Notes under the pieces: model-generated | What the model was told of the DNA's origin: nothing | What the model saw: only the letters and a program-made list of their open reading frames with translations | Database searches by the model: none | Made by a program: the position numbers and the translations under genes | In this document: piece by piece, positions 8,767-18,459 of the stretch | Numbering within the stretch: the first letter of the stretch is position 1 | Layout: the number at the start of each line of letters is the position of its first letter | Source: Candidatus Nitronereus thalassa | GTDB lineage: Bacteria; Nitrospirota; Nitrospiria; Nitrospirales; UBA8639 | Direction of reading: 5' to 3' | Assembly (NCBI RefSeq): GCF_032191465.1 | Contig: NZ_JAQOUE010000001.1 | Location: forward strand, 2,883,501-2,947,500 | DNA: 64,000 nt

Positions 8767-9579
8767 ATGAAGGGGCAAGAACTTGACATCGAACAATATC
8801 GGTTAACCGAGGAGCCATTTTATGAAGAGGTGAATGGCGAAATCGGGTTGGTGACGATTGCTTCCAAAAGCAAGATGCCGGTCATGCTTAAGGGGCCGAC
8901 TGGGTGTGGTAAAACGCGGTTCGTGCAACACATGGCTTATAAACTTGGGCGTCCGTTGATCACCGTGGCATGCCACGAGGATTTAACCGCTTCGGATTTG
9001 GTGGGGCGTTACCTGCTCAAAGGCGAAGAAACCGTCTGGGTGGATGGCCCTCTTACTTTAGGCGTAAAGCATGGCGCCATCGTCTATTTAGATGAAATCG
9101 TAGAGGCCAGAAAAGACACCACGGTGATCGTGCATCCGTTGAGCGATGATCGACGATTTCTTCCCATCGAGAAACGCGGACAGATGATCGAAGCCGTCGA
9201 TGACTTCATGCTCGTCATTTCCTACAATCCAGGCTATCAAAGCGTCTTGAAGGAATTGAAACAGAGTACCAAACAGCGATTCATGGCCATTGAGTTCACG
9301 TATCCGCCTGCTGACATTGAAATGCGAATTATTGAGAAAGAAGCCAAAGTTACGAAGGAAATCGCGCAAAAACTCGTCAAGCTTGGGGACAAGGTTCGTA
9401 ATCTACGCAACCATGGCCTGGAGGAAGGGGTGAGTACGCGATTGTTGATCTATGCGGGAACATTGATTCAGCAAGGTGTTCCGTCGGAGAAAGCCTGCGA
9501 AGCGGCGGTGATTCGGCCTATTACCGATGACCCAGATATGCATCGAAGTATTCAAGAGCTGGTCAAGGCCATATTCTGA
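8767..9579 (+). CDS. MoxR-type AAA ATPase, CbbQ/NirQ/NorQ family
   Basis: 270 residues. The Walker A motif is GPTGCGKT (residues 43-50) and Walker B is AIVYLDE (104-110). Sensor-type SYNPGY and QRF segments and a C-terminal lid with STRLLIYAG are present. Length and motifs match CbbQ/NirQ/NorQ chaperone ATPases, which activate RuBisCO or nitric oxide and related reductases together with a VWA-domain partner (CbbO/NorD). No VWA protein, RuBisCO or reductase gene is nearby, so the client is unknown. A good promoter precedes it, and the start codon follows GGTGAG. Confidence 0.85.
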   Translation: MKGQELDIEQYRLTEEPFYEEVNGEIGLVTIASKSKMPVMLKGPTGCGKTRFVQHMAYKLGRPLITVACHEDLTASDLVGRYLLKGEETVWVDGPLTLGVKHGAIVYLDEIVEARKDTTVIVHPLSDDRRFLPIEKRGQMIEAVDDFMLVISYNPGYQSVLKELKQSTKQRFMAIEFTYPPADIEMRIIEKEAKVTKEIAQKLVKLGDKVRNLRNHGLEEGVSTRLLIYAGTLIQQGVPSEKACEAAVIRPITDDPDMHRSIQELVKAIF

Positions 9580-9663
9580 ACCGTCCCCTTCTATCCCATT
9601 GATGTCCTGGGTGGTGTGAATTCTCACATTTCCTTTCTCAACATGTTCTGTTAATCCGCATCT

Positions 9664-10542
9664 ATGCCTGAACCCCAAAACATTCTCGCGATTGTCTACG
9701 ATTTTGATCATACATTGAGTCCGCATTACATGCAGGATCACACGATCCTGCGTCATGCGGGTATTGACCCTGCCGAGTTTTGGCCGAGTTGCACTGCGTT
9801 GATTAAGGAGCGTGGGTATGATCAAGAGCTCGCCTATATGAAACGGATGTTGGACTATGATTCGATCCGCGCGCTGTCTAACAACGACTTGCAAGCCATG
9901 GGGCCGGATCTTACGTTTTTCCCAGGCGTGCCGGATTTTTTTGAAGAACTAAATACTATAGTCCACCAACCTCGCTACGCCGAATGGGATATTCACCTCG
10001 AACATTATGTCGTGACCTCAGGCCTCAAGGCCATTTTAGAGGGCAGTCAAATTGCCAAGCATGTCAAAGCCATGTTTGGGTGTGAGTTTGACGAAGACCA
10101 AGGACATATTCATTTCCCTAAACGGACGATAAGTCATACCCAAAAAACGCAGTTTCTGTTTCGTGTAAATAAGGGGCTGCTCAATCTGGAGCAGGATGTG
10201 AACGATCATATGCCGGAAGAAGCTCGACGTGTGCCGTTTCGACATATGATATATGTAGGGGATGGTCCCACCGATGTGCCATGTTTCACTGTCATCAAAA
10301 AAAATGGAGGGTTGGCGGTGGCGGTGTACAATCCACACGATACGACGCGTAAGTCGTTTAAAAAATGTTATGATTTGGCACATCATGCCGATCGGGTGCA
10401 TTTCATGGCGCCTGCAGATTATCAAACCGGCAGCCAGCTTCGATTAATTCTCGAGCAGCATATCATGGAAATGGCTGATAGTATGGTGGAACGACGACGC
10501 CAAGCCATTGAGGGAACTCGCGTTCCTGCCCCGCCGCCGTGA
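9664..10542 (+). CDS. HAD superfamily phosphatase
   Basis: 292 residues. HAD motif I is VYDFDHTLS (nucleophile Asp13, acid/base Asp15). Motif II is the Thr/Ser in VVTSGLK. Motif IV is YVGDGPTDVP, with Lys-containing segments between. The cap between motifs I and II is about 100 residues and alpha-helical, as in phosphoserine-phosphatase-like HADs. Predicted role is hydrolysis of a small phosphate ester; substrate unknown. It follows the AAA ATPase by 84 bp on the same strand and may be cotranscribed. Confidence 0.85.
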   Translation: MPEPQNILAIVYDFDHTLSPHYMQDHTILRHAGIDPAEFWPSCTALIKERGYDQELAYMKRMLDYDSIRALSNNDLQAMGPDLTFFPGVPDFFEELNTIVHQPRYAEWDIHLEHYVVTSGLKAILEGSQIAKHVKAMFGCEFDEDQGHIHFPKRTISHTQKTQFLFRVNKGLLNLEQDVNDHMPEEARRVPFRHMIYVGDGPTDVPCFTVIKKNGGLAVAVYNPHDTTRKSFKKCYDLAHHADRVHFMAPADYQTGSQLRLILEQHIMEMADSMVERRRQAIEGTRVPAPPP

Positions 10543-10677
10543 AACGTGATGGGTGAAAAGACCTGTTCATTCATATTACGTGTTATGTAGCGGCTTTATC
10601 CCCGTTGCAGGACGATCTTTCAGAGAGTTAAGCTGATATGTAGGAAGGCATTCTTCTGGCCGGGAGGAGGTATTCTT

Positions 10678-11337
10678 ATGATGATGCACAAAAAAATATG
10701 GAAAACGAGAAATACAGAAAAACTTTTTTGGTGGATAGCACCTCATGTGGTGGTTCTTTTCATGGTGTTTGGTATGGGTGCCCAAGTCTATGGCAAGACC
10801 AAGCCCACCATGGCTCCTAAAGAAGCTACTTCTGGAATTACGGAAAACCCAGGTTCTGGAAATCGGGTCTTGGCGCTAGATCAAAAAAATTGGAAACAAC
10901 CGCAGTCATCCTTTAATTGGGTGGCTATGGCGCGTGATATTAAAATCCCATGGGACTCCCATGGTCGACAAGGCTGGTTGACCGATGATGCCTATGTCGA
11001 ACCCGTTGATCCTGGTGCCTCCGAATTTTCCTTAAATACGGATGTGTTTTATATTGTGTTTTCGGTTCCAGGTATGGATGCTCCTTTCCAATTCCGAGCG
11101 GCGTGGTATTTTATGCCGGATGGAAAAACGCCTGAGTCTGAATATTCCGGGACGGATGCTCTCTTTTTAGAAATGAACCAAAAGGCAGGGTACCTGGAAA
11201 TTTTCCGTCCTGAGGAGGGCTGGAAAAAAGGGAAATATCTTTTAAGACTGTTTTATGAAAGTCCCGGCCAAGAACTCTACGATGGCAATATCGTTGGTAC
11301 CATGGTATTCACCATTACCGACCAGCCTGTTTCTTAA
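10678..11337 (+). CDS. Exported or membrane-anchored protein, unknown function
   Basis: 219 residues with a basic N-terminus (MMMHKKIWKTRNTEK), a hydrophobic segment at about 17-38 and a GKTK cleavage-like region, suggesting a signal peptide or anchor. The mature part is rich in aromatic residues and predicted beta strands (FYIVFSVPGMDAPFQFRAAW, then GKYLLRLFYESPG). It may be an Ig-like periplasmic domain. A GGGAGGAGG ribosome binding site precedes the ATG at 10678. No family recognised. Confidence 0.75.
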   Translation: MMMHKKIWKTRNTEKLFWWIAPHVVVLFMVFGMGAQVYGKTKPTMAPKEATSGITENPGSGNRVLALDQKNWKQPQSSFNWVAMARDIKIPWDSHGRQGWLTDDAYVEPVDPGASEFSLNTDVFYIVFSVPGMDAPFQFRAAWYFMPDGKTPESEYSGTDALFLEMNQKAGYLEIFRPEEGWKKGKYLLRLFYESPGQELYDGNIVGTMVFTITDQPVS

Positions 11338-11640
11338 TATTTTGAAGGAACTAAATATTGGGCACAGGTGTTTTTTCTTGGTCTCACCATCCGTCTTTCT
11401 GTCAAAATTGGTTTAAGAAAGTATCACTCCGCAAAATCTCGACTTGTTAGACTTCTTGTCCCTTGTACAGAAAGAAGAATTTTCGGCGTACTCAGAATAA
11501 CAGAGGTTAAGCTCAGCAGGGCTGTTAGATGAGGTTTGGCGGTCAAGGAATGATCCCCTCAAAAGAAGTACGTCATTTTGCCTATAGCCCGAAATCTGGT
11601 CTCAGGAGATAGTAACCCCATGGCGCATCCTCCTTAAGTG

Positions 11641-11679
11641 GGCGGCCCATTCGGAATCCTCCGGATGGGCCGTTTTTTT
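11641..11679 (+). terminator. Rho-independent terminator
   Basis: CGGCCCAT at 11643-11650 pairs with ATGGGCCG at 11665-11672, extended by an inner CGG/CCG pairing, and is followed by seven T. It lies about 300 bp downstream of the exported-protein gene. The 11338-11640 interval holds no recognisable gene, so the stem may end a long 3' UTR or an unannotated small transcript. Confidence 0.8.
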
Positions 11680-11752
11680 GCTGCTTCAGGGCATGAAGAA
11701 AAAGCAGCCCGCTTCTTTATTCTCCCTCGTGTTGTCGTTCTTCCCCCAAAAC

Positions 11753-11866
11753 CTTGTCATCCTGGACGAAGCAAAGGGGTTCCCCCTCAACAATTAAATC
11801 TGTCACAGAGTCCATACCTGATACGGGAAATCAGATTCTTTGTTCCACTCCGGATGACAAAGGAAA
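11753..11866. repeat. REP-like inverted repeat in intergenic region
   Basis: CTTGTCATCC at 11753-11762 is mirrored by GGATGACAAAG near 11853-11863, with GACGAAGCAAAGG and AGATTCTTTG inside. This wording resembles the widespread intergenic repeat containing GATTCTTCGC and CTCAGGATGAC, and another fragment lies at about 27180. Open frames that cross it are treated as artefacts. Confidence 0.5.
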
Positions 11867-11910
11867 GTCAGAGGTTGGATTGGATGTCGGTGATGCGGGC
11901 GAGAGAACGT

Positions 11911-13539
11911 CTAGGAATTCGTTGGCGTCGCTGCTGCCGTACTTGTTGCGTTGGCGTGAGGCTTTCTTGATCGAAGAATTTCCTCGAGGGTGAGCAGTGC
12001 GTCGCGTCCTGAGTTGGTTTCAAAACCTTTGGAGAGGCTTTGGTCAGCGTATTCATGGCCGTGGTCTTGTGTTGCGCTTTGACTGAGGCTCCCGGACCAT
12101 TTTCGAGGGTCGCGGCTTCCATGTTTGCGATCCCATGCCGTGAGGCAGGCTTTGGCAATCAGTTTGTTCAAGGGAGCGGGATTGTATAGCATTTTTTTAA
12201 TATTCCAAGGCGTGAGGCTGAGCGGATTATACCCAGCTGAGAGGTACCCTTCAGAAAGTAAGCGTTGCTCCAAATCCGTGTTCGGCTGCACGCCCAAAAA
12301 GAACATCAAGGGAAACACTTTGTTCTCGCCTAAAATCGACGCCACGACTTTATACGATTCAATACTCTGCAACAGCGTTTCCTCAGTTTCATCCGGTGAG
12401 TTGAGCGAATAGTTGAGGATTACTCGCCCATTGAAACCTGCATCTTTCAGATGCCGACACCCGTCATACAAATGCTCCAGCTTAAAACCCATGTGCATGC
12501 TGTTGAGCACTTTCTGAGATCCAGCGGTAATAGCGACTTCTAAATCCCCCACTCCTGATTTGACCATGAGTTTGCCGAGGTCTGCAGTAATCATCGAGGT
12601 CCGGACGTACCCCGACCATTCTATGTCTAACCCTTCTTTAATTATTCGCTCTAAAATTTCCGTGCATTGGGGATAGGCATCTTTACCGGGAATAAACTGC
12701 GCATCGGTAAACCAGAACCGTCGTGCACTCCACTGGTGGTAATACTGGGCAATATCTTTCACGACGTTTTCCGCCGGGCGATACCGCACCCGTTTTCCTT
12801 CGATATAAGGATAGAGGCAAAACGAGCAATCGTAGGGACATCCGCGTTTGCTTTGCACGCCGATACATTCGCCGACATACTCTTTGTACTGTGGGAAGAT
12901 TGAGGTGAGGTAGGGAATATCGACGGTGAGAGAATCTAACATGGCTGGAGCATGCTTGGTGCCTTTCTGCACGACTCCCTTTTCTTTGACAATGAATCGT
13001 TCGTCCGTCAGCGGCTCTCCATTTAGTACCTTGAGAATCGCATCTTCCCCTTCCCCTAATATCCCAAGGGTCCCTTGGGGAAGTTTCTCGATGAGCTGAT
13101 CGGCAAAGGCTGTAAACGCTCCACCCCCGATCATGATTCGAGAGCGATGAAATTCTTTATGGACCAGCCATGGGTAGGATAAGTTTGAGCGAATGTCTTG
13201 GTAATAGCGATATAGGTTATGTAATCCCTGGAATGAGGCGGCAACACGTTTCAATGGGTTGCTGGAATAGTAGAAGTTGAATGCATGCTCCAAAGAGGCG
13301 TCGCCCTCATGCGGAGAAAATATTTGAATGTCGCGCCAAGAGAAGCACACGAGTTCTGGTTTGAATTCAGTTGCGACCTCACGGAGTGCCTGTTGGCGTT
13401 CCGACCGTGGAAACAAGGAGAGATCCAAAATTCGTTGTCGAACGTCAGGACGGCGGCGATGAATGAAGTCGGCCAGGTAGGTAATTCCCGTGGGATACAC
13501 TTTTTTACACGGGAGAAAGACGTAAAGGACGGAGTCCAT
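11911..13539 (-). CDS. Radical SAM protein with N-terminal B12-binding-like domain
   Basis: 542 residues. The N-terminal 200 residues resemble the Rossmann-like cobalamin-binding region of B12-radical SAM proteins (MIGGGAFTAFADQL, LGEGEDAILKVL). The cobalamin-ligating DxHxxG motif is not visible. The radical SAM cluster is RGCPYDCSFC (Cys234, Cys238, Cys241), followed by FTDAQFIPGKD and VAITAGSQKVLNSM, typical of this fold. The C-terminal 70 residues are low complexity, rich in Ser, Ala and Thr. It begins 5 bp after ubiE on the same strand, so the two are almost certainly cotranscribed. A role in quinone or lipid modification is an inference from that context. Confidence 0.83.
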   Translation of the reverse strand: MDSVLYVFLPCKKVYPTGITYLADFIHRRRPDVRQRILDLSLFPRSERQQALREVATEFKPELVCFSWRDIQIFSPHEGDASLEHAFNFYYSSNPLKRVAASFQGLHNLYRYYQDIRSNLSYPWLVHKEFHRSRIMIGGGAFTAFADQLIEKLPQGTLGILGEGEDAILKVLNGEPLTDERFIVKEKGVVQKGTKHAPAMLDSLTVDIPYLTSIFPQYKEYVGECIGVQSKRGCPYDCSFCLYPYIEGKRVRYRPAENVVKDIAQYYHQWSARRFWFTDAQFIPGKDAYPQCTEILERIIKEGLDIEWSGYVRTSMITADLGKLMVKSGVGDLEVAITAGSQKVLNSMHMGFKLEHLYDGCRHLKDAGFNGRVILNYSLNSPDETEETLLQSIESYKVVASILGENKVFPLMFFLGVQPNTDLEQRLLSEGYLSAGYNPLSLTPWNIKKMLYNPAPLNKLIAKACLTAWDRKHGSRDPRKWSGSLSQSATQDHGHEYADQSLSKGFETNSGRDALLTLEEILRSRKPHANATSTAAATPTNS

Positions 13540-13544
13540 GATGG

Positions 13545-14312
13545 TTATTTAACCGCGATGTGAATCGCGACAATCCCGCCGCTGAGATTGCGGAAATCGA
13601 CATGTGAAAAGCCCGCTTGCTGCAACATGGAGGCTAAGCCTTTCTGGTCGGGGAATGTGCGAATAGATTCAGGTAAGTAGTTGTAGACGTCGGTATGGTC
13701 CTTGGCAACCCATTGCCCAATTTTGGGGAGCATATGAAAAGAATACCAATCGTAGAGGGTGCGCAGCCAGGCATATACGGGTCGGGAAAATTCTAAACAC
13801 ACGAACCGTCCGCCAGGCTTCAGCACGCGATGGATTTCCGTAAATGCTTTTTGGCGGTTTCCCACGTTTCGTATACAAAAACCAGCGGTGATTGCATCGA
13901 AGGCATTGTCGGGAAACACGAGCGTTTCCGCATTACCACGGAGGCATTGAATGCGCGATGCTAATCCCTTCGCCAAAATTTTTTTTGCGCCTTCCTTCAG
14001 CATTTCAAAATTCAAATCCATGGCCGTAACCTTGCCGTGGGCACCCATGCGTTCGTCGAGCAGAATGGCCAAATCGCCCGTCCCGGCACCGATGTCGAGG
14101 GCTCGTCCTCCCGATACCTCCGGCACATAACTGGCCGTAAGACGTTTCCAGCGATGATGAAGGCCAAAGCTGAGCAGGGAATTATTAAGATCATATGAAG
14201 GGGCGATGGCGCTGAACATTCGCTGCACCGCTTGTTCTCGCGGGGCCCCAGACCATTGGGAAACGGTCTTTCCTTCGGGCGTTCCCACGGTTTTTTCGAC
14301 GGATTGCAGCAT
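13545..14312 (-). CDS. ubiE: Demethylmenaquinone/ubiquinone methyltransferase
   Basis: About 255 residues. It has the UbiE/MenG signatures RMFSAIAPSYDLNNSLLSFG near the N-terminus, ALDIGAGTGDLA (SAM motif I), FCIRNVGN and RVLKPGGRFVCLEFSRP. It performs the C-methylation of demethylmenaquinone (or the ubiquinone precursor) in the cytoplasm at the membrane. The frame extends upstream to 14426, but that extension is not conserved-looking. The ATG at 14312 (MLQSVEKTVG) is the likely start even though no strong ribosome binding site is seen. The radical SAM gene follows after 5 bp. Confidence 0.9.
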   Translation of the reverse strand: MLQSVEKTVGTPEGKTVSQWSGAPREQAVQRMFSAIAPSYDLNNSLLSFGLHHRWKRLTASYVPEVSGGRALDIGAGTGDLAILLDERMGAHGKVTAMDLNFEMLKEGAKKILAKGLASRIQCLRGNAETLVFPDNAFDAITAGFCIRNVGNRQKAFTEIHRVLKPGGRFVCLEFSRPVYAWLRTLYDWYSFHMLPKIGQWVAKDHTDVYNYLPESIRTFPDQKGLASMLQQAGFSHVDFRNLSGGIVAIHIAVK

Positions 14313-14675
14313 GTCGAGGAGGTAGCACCGGCTCGCTTTGTTTGTCAAGGAAACGAGTAGGGTAACGGGGTAGGGAAAAGGAAAGAACGAGTAGGAAACC
14401 TTTGCCCAGTGCAGGGAATTCCCCACGGAAGAACTTGATTAGAGAAAAGCGTGAAGAAAATTAAAACAGTTGCAAAATCAGGGGGATGATGGGTGACGAG
14501 ATTCTCTCAGTATTTGGCACAACTGTTGAATGTAATTTGGCAGGCATTTTCTGCGAACTAGTCTCGGATTCTTTTCCGATGTTTCCGTAGCTGCTGGAGT
14601 ACTAGTTGTTAATACGTAATATAATAGCCGAAACCACATTCGTCCGCATTCACTTAACGAAAGGTTCTGTGGCAT

Positions 14676-17054
14676 ATGACCATCTACGAGAAAAACGTTG
14701 AAGCATTGAAGACGTATCACCCGGAGTTGGTGGTCCTGACGACGCAGACCATCTCAACCGACCATATTCAAGTCGATCTCACCGGGACCGGGACTCCACG
14801 GTTGGTGGTCCGTAACGCAAGTGGGGATATTGTCGAACTTCATGATCCTCAGGATCCGTTAAGCGTAGCAGAAGGCACAGTCGAGCAAATGGCACATTCG
14901 CTTCAGGGAGTCACGGTGTCGTTAGGCTTGGAGTTAGGCTATTTTGCGTTGGCGGTGGTACGCCGGTTGGATACCCTTTCCCGGTTGATTGTATATGAAG
15001 CCGATCCTGCAATTTTTCTGACTGCGCTTCGAGAAGTGGATCTCACAGAAATTCTGACATCCTCCCGAGTGAAATTAGTGGTGGGCCGTGAGGGAAAACT
15101 CCGTCACTGGTGCACCAAGTTTGTGGAACAGACGAACGGGACGCTGCGGGTTATTAGCTACGAGCCCGCATTTCGATTAGATCCGGATGCGTATGGCGAA
15201 ACAGCCGAGCAAGAATTAGAACGAATTCCCAGTATTGTGAAGGCGGCCCGCAATGCCCTGGTGCGACGTGGCCCCATGTTCATCGACAGCGTGTTGCAGA
15301 ATACGCCGGAAATATTGTTGGCAGGGGGAGTGTCAACTTTGAAAAACCGTTTTCCCGGAATGCCGGCTATACTTGTGGCGGCTGGACCGTCACTGGAGAA
15401 AAACGTGCATCAGTTACGCGGCGCCAAAGGACGGGCGGTCATCATTGCCGCGGACACGGCCCTTGGGTATTTATTGCTTCGGGGAATCGTTCCGGACTTT
15501 GTGGTGAGTGTCGATCCTCAAAAAGAAACCTTCAGAAAGTTCCAGGGGGTAGAAATTCCTGATGAAGTGGCCTTGGTATTTCATCCGGCGGTGAGTCCGC
15601 ATATCCCCAAACATTTCCCCGGGCCTAAATTCACATTGGATGCGGCCATGCCCGTGTATCAATGGCTTCAGGAGTATTGGGCGCCGAAAGGAGCCATCGA
15701 TACCGAGTGCATGTGCCAAGTGCATGTCGGGTTTAATCTCGCACAATGGATGGGGTGTGAGACGATCATTTTGGCAGGCCAAGATTACTGTTATTCTGAT
15801 GAGGGCATGCACGTAAAAAATGGTGGGTATTTGAATGTCGAGGAAGATGCCGCCAATGTGGCAAATGGGCAACCGGCTCAGGATATTTTTGGGAAACCTG
15901 TCAAAACCAATCCGACGTTCTTGAACTATAAGGCCATACTCGAAAAAAAGATTCGTCAGTTTTCAGGGAAGGTGGTGCATGCCACGGAAGGTGGACTCTC
16001 TCTTGAGGGAGCGGAATTGTATTTACTCGGGGATGCAGTGGCTGAATTTTGCCAAAGTCCAAGCATTAGCGTGGCAAATCAATTAAGTGAGACTTGTGGA
16101 CAATCCTCAGGCATTGATTGGATGCCTTTTCTTCACGAACTGCGTACGCGGTCCCGCGACGTCTTTCGCGTACAGCGAACCAGTCACCATGTGTCCGTGT
16201 TGTTGACGAAGATGAAGGAACGCTGGCAGCGAGTCCAGATACCCGATAAAGAGTTTCAGCAATTAGGGAAAAAGGTGGAGCGCTTGACGGCCCTCATTCC
16301 GCGATATACCAGGGTGAGAGAACTCTTACATTGGATGAATATCGAACTTGAGCGACAACTTGCTGAGGACACCCAAACGCTTGAAACGTTGACTGATCCC
16401 AAGGATAAACATGCCCTGCAGATCGAACGTGGCCTCCGGTATTACGGTGGACTGTCAAAAACGGCGCCGCCCTTGGGTGAAAAACTGAAAGAATTTTTAT
16501 GTCGAATGGAACAGTGGCGAGAGCTGGACATGAGGCTTCCACAGCCGGAGGGCTCCTCGACGTGGTTGGATATCGCTGAAGGGTTCATGCGTCTGCACAT
16601 GTATGACAAGGCCAGCCAGTGTCTGGCCAGTTATGCGCAAAAAAAGTCTGAGGCAAGACTTGGACTTACCGAAGCCGTGTTGTCTATTCGTCTATATTTG
16701 GAACTGTTCCAATTTTCTCAAGCGGTGGAACAAGCTGAAAAGGCACGAGAGGTTTTCCCTGACAATCCTGAAGTCAAATCACTTTGGAGCCATGCGAAAT
16801 GGGAGTATCGTCAATGGCTAGGCAAAGTCAAAGCTGCGCTCGCCGAAGCACCGATCACGGTTGATACGCATCTCAAGGCTGGCGACTTCTATCATCGCAT
16901 CGGCGATTATGTCCGCGCCAAACAACATTACCGCTTGGCGGTAGAGGAAGAACGCCGATTGCCCATTCCCGATGATGCCTGGGATTTTTTCTCGAAAAAA
17001 GATCGAGAGCAATCCGTGGGTGAAGAAGATCAAACGACAGTGGCCGGGAGCTGA
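14676..17054 (+). CDS. DUF115/MptE-like (Maf-type) glycosyltransferase with C-terminal TPR-like region
   Basis: 792 residues. The core resembles the 6-hydroxymethylpterin-pyrophosphokinase MptE-like/DUF115 fold of motility accessory factors: RLIVYEADPAIFLTAL, VAAGPSLEKN, AADTALGYLLLRGIVPDF, VSVDPQ and LAGQDYCYSDEGMHV. After about residue 600 the sequence is helical with TPR-like repeats (FMRLHMYDKASQCLASYA, HLKAGDFYHRIGDYVRAK). The family transfers nonulosonic acids to flagellin; no flagellin or pseudaminic/legionaminic acid genes are in this window. A perfect TATAAT lies at 14620-14625 without a clear -35 element. AAAGG precedes the start. Confidence 0.83.
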   Translation: MTIYEKNVEALKTYHPELVVLTTQTISTDHIQVDLTGTGTPRLVVRNASGDIVELHDPQDPLSVAEGTVEQMAHSLQGVTVSLGLELGYFALAVVRRLDTLSRLIVYEADPAIFLTALREVDLTEILTSSRVKLVVGREGKLRHWCTKFVEQTNGTLRVISYEPAFRLDPDAYGETAEQELERIPSIVKAARNALVRRGPMFIDSVLQNTPEILLAGGVSTLKNRFPGMPAILVAAGPSLEKNVHQLRGAKGRAVIIAADTALGYLLLRGIVPDFVVSVDPQKETFRKFQGVEIPDEVALVFHPAVSPHIPKHFPGPKFTLDAAMPVYQWLQEYWAPKGAIDTECMCQVHVGFNLAQWMGCETIILAGQDYCYSDEGMHVKNGGYLNVEEDAANVANGQPAQDIFGKPVKTNPTFLNYKAILEKKIRQFSGKVVHATEGGLSLEGAELYLLGDAVAEFCQSPSISVANQLSETCGQSSGIDWMPFLHELRTRSRDVFRVQRTSHHVSVLLTKMKERWQRVQIPDKEFQQLGKKVERLTALIPRYTRVRELLHWMNIELERQLAEDTQTLETLTDPKDKHALQIERGLRYYGGLSKTAPPLGEKLKEFLCRMEQWRELDMRLPQPEGSSTWLDIAEGFMRLHMYDKASQCLASYAQKKSEARLGLTEAVLSIRLYLELFQFSQAVEQAEKAREVFPDNPEVKSLWSHAKWEYRQWLGKVKAALAEAPITVDTHLKAGDFYHRIGDYVRAKQHYRLAVEEERRLPIPDDAWDFFSKKDREQSVGEEDQTTVAGS

Positions 17055-17210
17055 TTCTATACTGCTTCCTGATTTTATTTAGGGGCTGTTTTGCCCGTTC
17101 ATGAAGAGGTACACCTCCATCACCCCTCTTCCCAAATCAAGACCTTTTCAACCTGAACCGAGAAGGCTTAGGAGTATCGCAAGGCGGTTTTAATTACCAA
17201 ATGGCCATTC

Positions 17211-17251
17211 CTCAAGATTTTTTGTGGATTCTCAGATTTTGAAATCTTGAG
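17211..17251. promoter_or_regulatory. Stem-loop in leader upstream of collagen-like gene
   Basis: CTCAAGATTT at 17211-17220 is perfectly complementary to AAATCTTGAG at 17242-17251. A competing inner stem (CTCAGATTT at 17231-17239) can use the same right arm. It lies 99 bp before the ATG at 17350 in a 295 bp intergenic stretch. It could be a terminator remnant of the upstream gene or a leader structure; nothing else is recognised in the interval. Confidence 0.35.
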
Positions 17252-17349
17252 AGCAACCTAAAATCCTCAGGCCTGCCAAAGTTCATACCCACATTTCGTT
17301 ATTCGGGGTCAGTGGACAATCATTTAACTTCAATTTTAGGAGGAACTTC

Positions 17350-18171
17350 ATGACTAGGTCATCATGTCGGAAAGCAGCTTGCATTCGAGGTGGATTGCTC
17401 GCAGGAGTCATCCTGTTGTGCTTGGCTACATTATCATGGGCTGCTCAACCCGACCCAAGTTTGCCGGGAAACCATCTTGTGATCAAGGAGGTGGATGTTA
17501 ATGTTGGAACCACGGAAACCACATTCACCATTAGGGGAGAATATTTTAGTTTTGTGAATCTTTCCGATTTGGTGGTCACCCTTGGTGAATTCGGTCCATT
17601 GACCATTGACGGTGTGCCAACTGATGCCAATATCGTTGCGAAATATCCTGCGGTGATCCAACCGGGTGACTATTTGCTATCTGTCTTTACCGGAAACGGT
17701 CAGAGCAAGCATGACGAATATGATTTAACGATTGGTGCGGTTGGCCCGCAAGGTCCACAGGGTGAACCAGGCCCAACTGGCCCCCAAGGGCCGGCAGGTG
17801 CTGATGGAGCTCAAGGGCCACAGGGAGACTTAGGACCGATTGGACCGACAGGTCCCATTGGCCCCCAAGGGCCGGTAGGGCCAGCTGGGCCGCAAGGACC
17901 TCCTGGACCGTCGGGAGGTGGACAGGTATTAGATTTCGTTCGAGTATCTCAAGATTTCACTCCCCCACTCGGCAATTTCAGTGGCCAAGTGACTTGTCCG
18001 ACCGGTTATTTTGTTATGAGTCCGGGGTATACCCTTTCCTCATCACAGATTACCGTGTTCGATGTGAGGGTAGATGTGACCTCACGAACGGCCATTGTCG
18101 GCGTACAAAACCAAGACGAACTCGGTGGAGGGGGCTTCACCGTGTATGCGGCTTGCCTTCGTCTTCAATAA
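17350..18171 (+). CDS. Exported collagen-like repeat protein
   Basis: 273 residues. A signal peptide (basic start, hydrophobic 13-29, cleavage near SWAAQP) is followed by a beta-rich IPT/TIG-like region at about 40-130. Nineteen uninterrupted Gly-X-Y triplets (residues 132-188, many GPQ, GPA and GPI) come next, then an 80-residue C-terminal globular domain. Collagen-like triplets are known to form trimeric stalks in bacterial surface proteins. A membrane or cell-wall anchor is not visible, so it may be secreted. AGGAGGA precedes the ATG, and a strong hairpin follows the stop. Confidence 0.85.
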   Translation: MTRSSCRKAACIRGGLLAGVILLCLATLSWAAQPDPSLPGNHLVIKEVDVNVGTTETTFTIRGEYFSFVNLSDLVVTLGEFGPLTIDGVPTDANIVAKYPAVIQPGDYLLSVFTGNGQSKHDEYDLTIGAVGPQGPQGEPGPTGPQGPAGADGAQGPQGDLGPIGPTGPIGPQGPVGPAGPQGPPGPSGGGQVLDFVRVSQDFTPPLGNFSGQVTCPTGYFVMSPGYTLSSSQITVFDVRVDVTSRTAIVGVQNQDELGGGGFTVYAACLRLQ

Positions 18172-18192
18172 CATTATCCCATCCTCACTTAT

Positions 18193-18231
18193 GAGAAAAT
18201 TGGCTTGAGATATTCTCAAGCCAATTTTCTC
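18193..18231. terminator. Perfect 18 bp hairpin, probable terminator
   Basis: GAGAAAATTGGCTTGAGA at 18193-18210 is exactly complementary to 18214-18231 with a 3-base TAT loop, 22 bp after the collagen-like gene. The arms carry A4/T4 runs, so it could terminate transcription from both directions, although no long T tract follows. The remaining intergenic sequence to 18460 shows nothing recognisable. Confidence 0.7.
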
Positions 18232-18459
18232 TGGGGTAATATATTCCTTCATTATTCTTTTTGCCCTTCCCTTGTTAATAGCTTAATTCCTTATTGCAAA
18301 ATCTGGCGCTACATTTCTAGGCCTTGCCGGGAAGGTGATTCAGGACGATAGAGGTACTGCGTCCAAGGCATAGGATAAAATAGAGCCTCAAACCCTAAAA
18401 GAACGGGGAGTATTTTAGTGGGTTTCCCGATATGACCCTTCGACAATGAAAGGGAAATA

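Noticed and set aside
11638-11993. Two plus-strand open frames
   Set aside because: They overlap a terminator and a REP-like repeat and run into the radical SAM gene.
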